NCBI GenBank assembly: GCA_001414485.1
Contig: LLEY01000022.1
Span: forward strand, 1 to 64,000
Direction: 5' to 3'
DNA from: Calycina herbarum
Lineage: Eukaryota; Ascomycota; Leotiomycetes; Helotiales; Pezizellaceae
Length of the DNA stretch: 64,000 nt
Below are positions 46,201-56,909 of this stretch, one piece after another (positions within the stretch are counted from its first letter, which is position 1; the number at the start of each line of letters is the position of its first letter). The notes under the pieces were generated by a model. It did no database searches and was not told the DNA's origin. It saw nothing but the letters and a program-made list of their open reading frames with translations. Both the position numbers and the translations under genes were made by a program.

Positions 46201-47507
46201 ATGGGAACAGACTATACAACCAATGCCCGGGGGCGAAAGTTGGTGGCTATTATGTTCGTTTTCTATGGATTGTCACTGTTGTCTGTTGCCCTTCGAATAT
46301 GGGCAAGGAATATTAAGAAAATAAAGTTTTAACTCAATGACTATAGTATTTTTGTTGCGACTGTAAGTGATATGGCTCTAGTGGTTGAAAGTACTAAAAA
46401 CTTTCAGTTCTTCGCTACTGCATTGGCTGGCCTTGTTACTGCAGGTTCGATAATTCTTCCTTCGTGGTTCACAGAAAGATGCTGATCAACACCAAACAGC
46501 GATTTATCGAGGAGGTCTTGGGCAAAGTGTCAACGATATACCATCGAGTAAGGTTTTGCTAATGGCCAAAGTAAGTTATCTATGAGATTGCGAGATAGAG
46601 AAATGTGTAACCTTCTGACGAACACAGATCATTGTCTGGGGTCAACCACTATGGGCCCTTGCCAATTTGGGCATAAAAATCTCAATATTACACCTTTACA
46701 ACACCATATTCTTTACTAAGAAGTTCAGAATCGCCTCCTATTCCGCCATGGGGCTCGCTGTCATTCTTGGCATCATTATAACCCTGGAGGCATTCCTACT
46801 GTGCAGGCCATTTGCCTACAATTGGGACCGTACTATTCCAGGCGGCAAATGTGGAGATTTGATGGTTACGCTCAAGGGGCAAAGCATCATAAATCTTTTT
46901 TTGGATGTTTTTATTGTGGTGCTGCCGTTACCGCTATTGTGGAAATTGAAGATGCCGGCTGCAAAGAAGGCTGGAGTAGGCATTATGTTCAGCGTCGGCA
47001 TGGTGTAAGTTACCAGCCGATGGAAGTATACAAATGTTCTAACCAGCTTATAGTATTTGTGTCATCACGGGTGTTCGCTACATCTCCGTGACGGAGATCA
47101 ATCCTTTAGATATCACCTACTCATCATACCATCTTGCCATGTTCAACACGCTGGAAACCTTTTTAGGTATTATCAATACTTGTATGCCAGTTCTTCGACC
47201 AGTTTTGCGAAAAATACTATCCTCCAAAGCTTTGGGCTGGACTCAAAACGGATCAACAGGAAGCGGTAGTGGAAGCAAGTGGTCACGCGAAGTCAATAAC
47301 TCAACAAATCCACGCACGAAGGAGCCAAAAAACCGCCAATTTGTTCGGATGCACGAGCCGTACCCGCTGACTGACCTGTCTACCACTCATACAAGTATAA
47401 TTCATAATGGGGACTTAGAAAACAACTCACCCAAAGATCGAAACACTGATGCGAGTGGCCGGATACGAATAACACAGCAGTGGCAGGTGGATTCTAGACC
47501 AACATGA
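46201..47507 (+). pseudogene. PTH11/rhodopsin-like 7-TM protein with in-frame stop
   Basis: A fungal integral membrane protein of the rhodopsin-like (SAT4/PTH11-related) group, often called putative receptors. Exons 46201-46362, 46408-46444, 46500-46570, 46628-47004 and 47054-47507 join in one continuous frame of 366 codons, except for TAA at 46330-46332 (codon 44) in the first loop: RNIKKIKF-stop-LNDYSIFVAT. Typical features are the DY after TM1, WALANLGIKISILHLY, FLLCRPFAYNWD, GGKCGD, FIVVLPLPLLWKLKM and ITGVRYISVTEIN. A polar tail follows TM7. No CFEM domain is present. The stop could be a recent nonsense mutation (CAA to TAA is one step), an assembly error, or a readthrough site; no intron removes it. 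Confidence 0.75.
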
Positions 47508-48529
47508 AGGCATAAGTCTCACAGCATGTTATTGGGCTAGGAAATTGGCAATTTTTCAAGAGTTTGGGGAATTGTATATGGCATGGTCACAGTAACAACG
47601 CGCTCACACTTCATCTGGCCTTTTGTGAAGTTTCTGTTTAGTTAGGAAGATCGATTCGCAGCGCACAATGAAGGTCAAAATGCGATATATTTCAATGCGC
47701 TGAGAGCTTCGCCTGTAGGAAGTGACTACAATTAATGAAAAGCTCAACAATTTCTGATTGTGAATTACCGTCAAACAATACTGAATCGTTGGCATCTTCG
47801 CTTACTTACCCCTTTTTCCAACAGCTCCTGTACCACTCAAAAGTGGGAGTTCTATCATAAGAGAAATCGGCACATGTGCGAGAAACATTCACCATTGCGT
47901 ACTGCAACCCCTGGGGCACACTTTCTGGCAGATATTTCAGGTATGGCCCGGGACGAAGTGAGTTCCGGTTGGCGATGCACACAGGGCATTCCTATCAAGA
48001 ATCACCCAAACACAATCTCTGCACATGTACGGCGGCAATGCTGATATTTCTGGCAATGCTACAGTGTCAGGGAGGTGTCCAAGAGTTCTTCCAAAGTATC
48101 ATGGTACTGTATATTACCCGGCTACTTGCCACTTGCAGTACATCATCAACAGGATTGAGCACATGCATATAACTTGAGTTATCACTTGAGAGCATCACCG
48201 CAACTGCCAAGTATGAAAGTGCCTGCATGCAGAAATTTCGTCACACAGCCCTAGGATCAATCAACAACTCTCAGATCCTTATCCTTCACAGATAACCAAC
48301 AATTACCTACACTTTGTTGTGAGGCACAGCGCTTCAAAATTCCATTGCAATTTACCCACCGATAGTTATTGGCTGGATAGAGTTGGTTTGGCCGAGAAGT
48401 GCCGCACTCAGAATTGCAAAGACAGATGATGCCCTCGAAAACAGAAAGCTGAACCAAAAGATAAGAAGCTCATTATCAGAACGCTTTCAAGGGGAACCAT
48501 CAAATTGAATACCACCTAAGCCGTCAACA
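47508..48529. other. intergenic, no gene recognised
   Basis: Promoter space of the UbiA-type gene. Short ORFs without features. Confidence 0.45.
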
Positions 48530-49611
48530 ATGGTCCGAGACCCCGAGAAGCAAAAAATAATGGAATCTCGTATCTTAGCCTCGATGATAGAATTCCACCC
48601 GAAGGCCATGGCACTTGTTCGAAAAAGACTCCTGGTCTTCTGGTTAACCACAAAAAGCGACTTCTGGACTTTCGTGGTGCCAGATACACTTTTTGGTGTA
48701 TTGGGTACCCTGGCAGGACCAGTTTTGACGACGGCGAGGACAGTATCGCCTGCCTTAGTACTTTGGCGACTACCTTTCGTTCTCACTTATACATGGCTAA
48801 ATCTCCTCATCTTTGACTTGGCCAACCGTAAGTAATTGAAGTCCTATATTTCCATACTCCCCACAATATTTCAACTCATATCGTAATATGTGGATTCCGA
48901 ACGGACATAGATTAACATGCCTTTTCTCTAGAAAGAAACAGTGGTGCTGAGGATTCCATCAACAAACCCCACCGCCCAATCCCATCAGGTCATTTCACAC
49001 CTCTACAAATGCGTCGAGCTTTACTGGTCACTATTCCTGTAGCGCTCATTGTATCTTTCTTCTTGAGGGTTTGGCAGGAAACAGCTTTACTCATTGCACT
49101 CACATGGATGTACAATGACCTGGCAGGTGGAGATGAGAGTTTCGTGACACGAAATGTCATTATTTCGATTGCCTTTGCTTTGTATAATCTCGGAGCTCTT
49201 CGAGTGGCATGTGGGGCGAACGTGTCGGTGACTTCCAATGGTCTCTGCTGGGTAGCTTTGATCAGTGCCGTGATCCTGTTCTCCATGCACATACAAGATC
49301 TCAAGGACCAGGCTGGGGACTTGGTGAAAGGGCGGCTAACCGCACCATTAGCCCTGGGGGATAATATGGCGAGGGTCACTGTGGCCATACCAATCTTACT
49401 TTTCTCGGTAGTATGCCCTGCATATCTCAGCGTTGGATGGAAAGGATATATGGTCCCTGTTACACTAGGCTCAGTAGTTGTGATACGAACGTTGCAAATG
49501 AAGAAACCTATGGAGGATAAGCGGAGCTGGGAGCTTTGGGCAATGTGGCTAATAAGTCTGTATGCTCTCCCTCTTGTGAAGGACCACAACGCTTTCGCTG
49601 TTGGACCATGA
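48530..49611 (+). CDS. UbiA-family prenyltransferase or terpene cyclase
   Basis: An integral membrane enzyme of 325 residues from two exons (48530-48827, 48932-49611). UbiA proteins transfer or ionise prenyl diphosphates; a fungal branch (for example the fumagillin-pathway cyclase) makes sesquiterpenes. The first metal-binding region reads FDLANQ-RNSGAEDSINKP followed by HRPIPSG. The second is HIQDLKDQAGDLVKGR, with three aspartates and the basic tail that binds diphosphate. About seven to eight helices are visible. The soluble N-terminus (about 45 residues) precedes FWLTTKSDFWTFVVPDTLFG. The form NQ-x-N...ED-x-x-NKP-x-RPIPSG is that of the fungal cyclase-like group, not ubiquinone CoQ2. Substrate and product are not readable. 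The neighbours are a broken P450, a broken GMC enzyme and a damaged receptor, so the pathway may be defunct. Confidence 0.85.
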
Positions 49612-50396
49612 TCGGAAAATGCAGAATAGATCGGTTTGGAGAAAAAGATGGAGAATGGGTTTAAGAGGCTTTACTATTTCCAAATATCATCTTGTAGCTG
49701 CATTTTGCCTCGCAAGAAAACGCAATCTTCATCATCAAAACCTAAAATTGAACCTGAGCAATGACCAAGAATCAAGAACTTCTCACAAGGCTCTACCCGA
49801 AGGCTTATCTCCAGCTGAAATCGGGGGCTTGGACAGATGTGTTATCCATTGTTTTTAACAAGAAAGTAAGAAGGGTAGGGACTGAAAAAATGTGGTCATA
49901 CTGCCATCCACCCCCTCTCGTACCCACCAGACATTCCAGAAGACAAAAACAGATTCTCAGGACTCACCAAGACACCGCATCTCACACCACCAACTTTAAA
50001 CAACTCACACAAAAACACTCCCCCCCTTTGAATTTCAACCAGATATCATTCATATATACTACCCTAAAATAGCATATTAAATCCCCCATCTCCCTTCTTC
50101 AATCTCATGACCACCCCTCCAATCTATAAACAAAAACGAAAAGAAGTCGAAAGTCGGAAAAACAACAAAACGCCATCGGGCCAAAGGGACAAGGTACGCC
50201 AACCCCATCCCCAATCCCATTTCCCATTTCCCATGATTTGATGCCCTACTACTCCCAAGAACCCCCATTCAACAGCCGCGCCCAACTATTATACACCTCA
50301 TCCATGCCGTTCTCTCTTTCCTTCTTTCAGCCCATCTCGATGCTAGTGAGAAAATGAATCGCTAAAACAGACTCGCATTCGTTAAATATCCCGCAA
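49612..50396. other. intergenic between convergent genes
   Basis: Region between the UbiA-type gene stop and the stop of the DMT transporter. A CA-rich block from about 49900 to 50300 may be transporter 3' UTR. No gene is recognised. Confidence 0.45.
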
Positions 50397-52414
50397 TCAA
50401 TCACTCAACTCCCTCTTACTAGCCGCCAACGCACTAATCTCCTCCCTCGTCCTCTCACTACTCCCCCTCCTCGCAGGCGTACTTGCTACCTTAGCATTCG
50501 AACTCTCCCCCTTACTCTTACTCGGGGTCCCCGGAATCCTAATAATATCCCCATCAGACGTAACCGTCATCCCCTCAACCGTATTCCACTCCTCATCATC
50601 ACTCTCGCTCTCCCCATCAGCCTCACTACCACTCCCGCCGCCTCGTTCAACAAGATGCTGTTTATGCGCCTCCATCTGCGCCTCCTCCCGCATCTTGCGA
50701 ATCTTAATATAGTTGTATGCAGCGATGGCGCCAATTGTGACGAAGAGTCCGGAGATGTTGATTGGTGTCAGGGTATCGCCGAATACTATCCCCGCAGCCG
50801 AGATAGTAACGACTTCTTTGAAAATGCCGGCGATGGAGAGAGTGACTACCGAAGTTCGCTGGAGAAGTGCGAATTCCGAGGCCGTCATACAGAAAGCTAT
50901 GACTCCGGGGAAGAGCAAGAGGAGGGGACCAAGGATGAGACCTTTAGCTTCCATGAGGATGCGGAGACCTTCGAAGAGGGCGGGGAAGCCTTCTACGGGT
51001 ATGGCTAGCACGAAGAGGGATACAAACATGACAGGGGCCAGGAAGAAGATCGAAGAGAAGGGATTGGATGTTGCGGGGTTTCGGAGGAGAAGGATTTGAG
51101 TGAGGCCCCAGCGGAAACCAGAGAAGAATGCTGCTGATATGACGAGGATGAAGCCGAGTGCTGAGAAATCAACTTCTCCTGCGACCATCATTACCACACC
51201 TGCTGTCATGGTTGCGATGATTGCTACGAGTCGCCAAGAGGGAGTTTCGAGTCGGAAAAGGAATGCGAATAATAGGACGAATGCAAGTGAGGAGGATTTG
51301 CACATCGCTGAAAATTGTTAGCAATGAATTTTGGAAGGGAAAGTAGCAGCATGAAACTTACTATAAAACGTAAGAGTAATAAACTTCAAACTTGTATTCC
51401 CCAACCCAATATCCAGCCCAGTGGCCATCCCACATGGCCCAATGCGTGTGAAATAAAACATTCTTGTCATAAGCGGTTTCTTTGATGCCGCTTCGTGGTC
51501 TGCCAGATCCGCATCTGCAGCTTGTGTATTATGAGGATTCGTTAACGAGTCGTATCGTGGTCGGAATTGTGGTAAAAAGAACAGGACGAGCGAGGATAGG
51601 CAGAATTGTACAAGCATGTGCATACATGTCGTAAATAGCGGGAAATGGAAATCTAGATGGTCTTCTGAAAACATCCATTTGTTGTACTGCCCATTGTCAG
51701 CGGGCGCAAATAGCCACACACAGAAAAGGGGAAACTTACTATTGATATGGAAAGTGAAAATAAATACCACAGGCCAATTAATATGCCATTGATCACACTG
51801 TTCTTCAGCACATTCTGATCCGCCTCCTTCTTCTCTTCTGCTGTGATTTTGACATCGCCGGCAATTCGCTGATCCAGTAATGTATTTCTCCTCCTTTTCG
51901 AATTCCTTCGACCTCGATCCTTCCCAGTCAACCCCGTCTCCTCGTCATCTTGCAGACCGTCATCCGTCAGGTTGTCCATCTCTAGATCTTCGCTGGTGCT
52001 CTTCGAATCATCATCTAACAATGCATCGCTGGCCTTTGGCTCCTCGTGTATCTTGTCCTTCTTGGTGGGTGAGACTGATGTCCGCCGTGATTTCCCCCTT
52101 GAACTGCCATCTATGGGGTTCATTATGCTACTCCTCCGCCGCCTGTGGCCTTGTGCCTCGGACATCTTCTGATCGGGGGCTCGAATTGCTGCTAGAGCCG
52201 CTGCAGCATCAGGGGCTTGTAAATCTTGGTTTGGCTGGGCAGCAAAATCGGGACCGGAGGGGAGTCGCGTCAATGAGGTTGAGGGGAAGTGCGACGATAT
52301 AGGTGATGCGGTAGGGGAATGTGACACTAGGTTGGGGTGGTGATTAGGGGTGTAATTGTGCTCTTGGTTGTGTTGTTTTTGTTTGTGTTCTTGTGCAGGT
52401 GTCTGGGTGTCCAT
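50397..52414 (-). CDS. DMT/triose-phosphate-type transporter, SLC35C2-like
   Basis: A nucleotide-sugar/triose-phosphate transporter family protein of 636 residues, probably in Golgi or ER membranes. Three exons: 52414-51740, 51686-51362 and 51307-50397. Residues 1-190 are a hydrophilic extension with Ser/Arg-rich and acidic blocks (RRRRSSIMNPIDGSSRGKSR; DDDSKSTSEDLEMDN). About ten helices follow, with family stretches YNKWMFSEDHLDFHFPLF, GLDIGLGNTSLKFITLTFYT, MCKSSSLAFVLLFAFLFRLE, FRWGLTQILLLRN and VVTISAAGIVFGD. The C-terminal 90 residues are again polar and acidic. ATG at 52414 was preferred over an in-frame ATG at 52453 because it begins MDTQTPAQ; either is possible. The substrate is unknown. 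The protein looks intact. Confidence 0.87.
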
Positions 52415-53744
52415 CGCCAAAAGGATCCCCAGCTTCGAGGATCCAGGTCTCACCTCCTTGGCACAGCACAGCAGGGCAGCACGCTGCCGATTCTCGTGAC
52501 GTCTAAAACACCAAAAGCAACGCTAAAAGCGAGTAAGGTCTCCACCAATCTAGACCTAATGGGCCCTGGAACCGGTACTCAACTTACTAGCGCGTATGAG
52601 AAGGACTAAACAGTCCAGAAATCCGGCAACGGGATGTCCCCAAAGCGCGCACCTTTGACGGGCCGTGGTGCTTGATTGCTGCAAAGCGTTGCTGGAAGTG
52701 TTTGATGCGATCCCTAAAAGGGGAAACGAAACATGACGATGGATTAAGCTTAACCTTTCCCACTCTCAGCCTAACCTGAAGTCGAGATGTGGCGTAGCTG
52801 GCTGGATCTTTGCGACGACCAGAAGTCTCACTTCTTTCCAGTTCTTCCCCGCATGAAGAATTACAAGTAATCAATTCCGATATCTGGTGTACCTCAGAAT
52901 GAAGCTCAAGGATGAAGGTCTGGAATCAGATGGCATCTTCCTAGATACATCGCACAACGGCAATTATTCACGAAGAACAACCCATGATAAGCTGACCATA
53001 GAAGCCAAGAGCTTCTTTCTCCCCCTCATTGGTTCTGGGTCTGAATCAGCAGAAGACCTGCATATCCGGCGGCCGATGACCATGTCAGTGGCTTCCAAAT
53101 CAAAATTACAACCTGCCAACGTTCCCACCATTTCTTGAGAAATTGAAATTGCCAGGCGGGGACTTCAACAATAGATGACGCGCTTTGTGTGGAGAGCTGT
53201 CCCATGCACACCTCAATAAATCTGTGGCGGAAAACCGGATTTGGCTTTGGTTTTGGATCCCTTGGAAATATTGGTTGATAAGAAAGAGTGTATTTGTACT
53301 CTATTACTTCTAAATAGCTAAAACAATGAACTCTAATACAACAACAATATTCGACAAGAGATCAAGCTCCTTGCTATTATATTGTTACAACTTCATTTGT
53401 TTCCTTAAATTATTCTAAACACCTAGGCAAGCAAGTACGACGAGCCCGGGATATTTACTGCCGCTTTTATTATCTACTAGGAGCTACCCCCTCACCCCTC
53501 AGCGTTCATCGATCCTTCTCGCCTGGTTAAGTCTCATATAAAAGAATTGAATTAAAAAGCTCCATCTATATCTCAAACTACTCCCACATCCAAGAGAAAA
53601 CTTGGTACATAAAACATCAGAACATTATCATACAACCTGTTCTTCCGGGTTGCAAAACTCCCAAAGGTCATCCGATTTTCGCTGCCAATTAAAGAAAAAG
53701 GATTCAATCACAGCGTGTCAATATACACCAACTTTTCGTCTCCC
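52415..53744. other. intergenic, no gene recognised
   Basis: Promoter space of the transporter and the AT-rich 3' flank of ssr4. Short ORFs only. Confidence 0.5.
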
Positions 53745-56128
53745 TTACAGACCGTTCCCTTCATTATCTCCTTCAGTTCGGGGTTCAACACCGTGAAAGG
53801 CTTCGCCAAAGGCTGAATCTTCCATTCCACCATCCATATCCATCGCAAGATCACCTAGGTCATGACCATTACCCCCAAGGTCATCACCATAACTAGCAAG
53901 TGCATCACCTGCAGAGTCCAGATCACCTAAATCAGCAAAATCATTTGGTGAGGTATGAAAGTCAGCCAGGGGAGTTTGGTTGGCAGAAGCAGTTGGTAGA
54001 GGCGAAGGATTTGCTGTAATGGGTGCGGAAGTGGTAACTGGAGGTAGAATTGCTGCCGGTGTAGGTGTAGTGGTTTGGGGAGGTTCTACAGCAGACTGTG
54101 ATGTTTGTGCAGATGCACCCGAGGGGGACACACCGCCCGACACACCTCCGCCCGACACACCTCCTGGAGGAACAACTACCCAATCTCCTCCTGTACCGCT
54201 CGTGTCAGGAACAGTGTGTTCGTTGGAGGATCCTGCATCAGTCATATTGGTATCATTCTGTGTAGTTTGTTGCAGTGAAGTGTTTCCTGATGGTTGGGGA
54301 GAAGCCGTAGGAATGTTGCTAGGGGTACCGGCTGCTGATTGAGGTTGTAGATAGGGCTGAGGTGTAGGGAATCCACTTCCCGGAGTCGCATTCGATGATA
54401 ATCCAGCGTGGAATTGATCAAGTAAACCTGCCGCGGATCCCCCCATTTCAATGTCAGCGTCGCCAACTAAGACGCCGCTATTTTGGGAGCCATTATTGGA
54501 GACTGGAGGTGAAACTCGAGGACTTGGAACTGGCGGGGGCAGTGGACTTGGCAATGCAACCGGCTCCTCGTAACCACCGTCCTGGATTCGCACAAGATCT
54601 TGAACAACGGCAGCGCGTCGATCCAAGGCGGCCTCGACTTTGTCAAGAATATCAGAAACCTTGGAAGGGGTTTCCGTAGCCACCTCTTCCTCTTCATTCT
54701 CATCTGTATCAACTCGGCCTTCGAGTCGCCAATACTCGGGTCCGATATCAGTTGGTTCATGGACTGCATTTCGAAGCTCCTTCTCTGCGCGACTGACCAC
54801 GGAACCGTGTTGGAACTTCGCTAGTCGTTTCGCGTGCTTCGCCTTCATTTTCTCAATCTCCTTGTTGGATTGTTCAACATGATCCTGGACTCTCTTCCTG
54901 AATTCGTCGGCCTTCTTGGGATCCAATCGACCAACGTATTCGTTTTTAATGGCATCGTGATCTGGATCGAGTGGTGCGTCGAAAATACCTTCTGTCAATG
55001 TGGCTAATTGTCCACGAAACCCCAGTCCAAGATCCGTAGGAATAAGCTGGCCCATAGAGTATGGAGAAGACAATACTTCTTCCATCCATTCGTGATTCTG
55101 TTTGTATCGGCTTACGCTGATCTCTCGAGGTGTGGTATGATCAAAGAAGTCCCCGCGTGAAGTATCTTCTTCATCATCAATGTCGAGAACCGCAGCAGCA
55201 CTTCCAGCGACAGCTTGATTTACATTGGCTTGAGTACGGACACGTTTCGCAGGTGGCCCTGCAGTCGCATGCTGAGGTGGGTATGCCATTGCCTGTGGGA
55301 CTCTTGTTGGTGGAGCATGACCGCCATACATTGGCGCGCCACGAGGTTGGTTTCTTGGGAATGCGATTTGTGGCCAACTTGCGCGATCCTGAAGCATGAA
55401 CTCCTTTTGAACAATCTGCCCTTGTGATTGAAGATATGTACGGGTATTGATGGAATTCTGAATTCGCATGTCGACTGGGATTAGGGTGGAAGGTACTCTG
55501 TCACTTAGTTCGGCTTGACCATAATGAACAATCCAGAGTGATGGGTTCGGCTGCGGAGCACCCTGTCTTTGAGGGACTCTTGTGGAGGGCATGAGACGAT
55601 AGCGGCGGCGACTGTGAGTTGCAAGAGGTTCACCTGGGCCATAACCAGTCTTTGCATGATACAATTCAAGCATCTACAAAGTGTTAGTGGTTATAATCCT
55701 AAAATCTTGTCGCAATAGCCATCAACCACGGGTCATGGTTGCACTTACTCCACCGTCTACTTCCAATTGAAAGGACGTCTCTCCTGGAGCCCAAACATAT
55801 CCATCACTAGGGAAATCGGTGCCAATCGAGGGAGACTGCCATGTAAGAAGAATCGTAGCTGGAGCAGGTCGGTCGAGGTATGTCCAGTAGAAGGGAGCTT
55901 CGTTAGACGCAATCTTGGGCGCGGCAAGAAGCCATTCCGCGACTTTATCTGGGTGAAGGGAGAGGAGTTGGGGAAATCGATAGGTTGAGAGAAGGTGGAC
56001 GTGCGGTTGCTGTACAAATATGGTCAGCGCAAGATTCTGGAGTCGCAATAACGATGGCGCATCGAGCGCAAACATACCAAATCGCGATGAATGCCTTCGC
56101 TGGGATCTCGCATATTCCTGGGATCCAT
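53745..56128 (-). CDS. ssr4: SWI/SNF and RSC complex subunit Ssr4
   Basis: A nuclear chromatin-remodelling subunit known from fission yeast and conserved in filamentous fungi. Three exons: 56128-56078 (17 codons), 56009-55749 and 55673-53745, giving 746 residues. The conserved N-terminal domain has HVHLLSTYRFPQLLSLHPDK, VAEWLLAAPKIASNEAPFYW and TYLDRPAPATILLTWQSP, then GYVWAPGETSFQLEVDGG, LELYHAKTGYGPGE, RRRYRLMPSTR and LWIVHYGQAE. The central part includes a coiled-coil-like charged stretch (EQSNKEIEKMKAKHAKRLAK). The C-terminal about 250 residues are Pro/Ser/Thr/Gly-rich with a short GGVSGG repeat and an acidic end. The tiny first exon was accepted because it gives the only in-frame ATG ahead of the conserved domain. 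Intact. Confidence 0.9.
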
Positions 56129-56442
56129 TTTGCCAGTAATTGGAATTGAAAGTTGGGGGAGATGGAAGGTTGTGAAATCTATAGTTGACAGCTCGTTCGC
56201 AAGGCTTGGGTCGCGAGGTCGCGACTTGCGACTTGCTGACTCATGAGGAATAGCGTGCCAAGGGTGCTGGCTCGCTTCTCCTTTGACGTCTCACTCCCAC
56301 CACATCTCTGTTTACCCCTATTAACATAAGAATGGCTCTCGAGGGATTTGAAAACCACCAGGATCTTTCTGGATATTTACTAAGAAGGAAGAAACTTACA
56401 CATCATCATTGGACCCGCTTCAGCAATTCGTGATGCCGCCCG

Positions 56443-56909
56443 TCATCCGAAAACCAGCCCCATCATGTCCGTTGCAGCATCACGAATGCTAAAGCTGGCC
56501 ATGCTATCATAAAGTGGCCCGAGGTCTCCAATGGACCCAAACCTGTCATAGTCCTGGTTGGTATCCATTGGTAAAAAAAGGAAAGGAGACAAGATTATCT
56601 CCCAGTTCGTCCAACTTTCCTGGTTTCTTGCCAGCTGCTGCACCGATGTTAGTGTTTTCACTCGAAATATGCTTGGAAGAATGCGCATACCTTTCCCCAC
56701 TTGTCTGACCCTCGGGGCTCCTGTATTTTCTTTGGCTTCTGTGCCTTCCTCGGGCTCCGTATGTCCAAAATTATTCTTGCCCTCCTGGGTCTCTTGGCTG
56801 CATGAACTTCCTCCTCAATACGTTTGCGCTTCGTTCCATTTGGACAGCCGGCTGCTTTGGAGGTTGTGAGGGGTGCGGTTGGGTCGAGTAACATGGGGTC
56901 TGAACCCAT
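56443..56909 (-). CDS. small basic hypothetical protein
   Basis: Not recognised. From ATG 56909 a frame encodes a basic segment (GTKRKRIEEEVHAAKRPRRA, a likely nuclear signal, then SPRKAQKPKKIQEPRGSDKW). It can splice at GTATGC (after WGK) to a GTGCAG acceptor, giving QLARNQESWTNW and DRFGSIGDLGPLYDSMASFS before the stop at 56443. The total is about 138 residues. The frame is open upstream of the ATG for another 49 codons with Pro/Ser-rich, protein-like sequence, so earlier exons may exist. It is 315 bp upstream of ssr4 on the same strand. A nuclear role is inferred from composition only. Confidence 0.35.
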
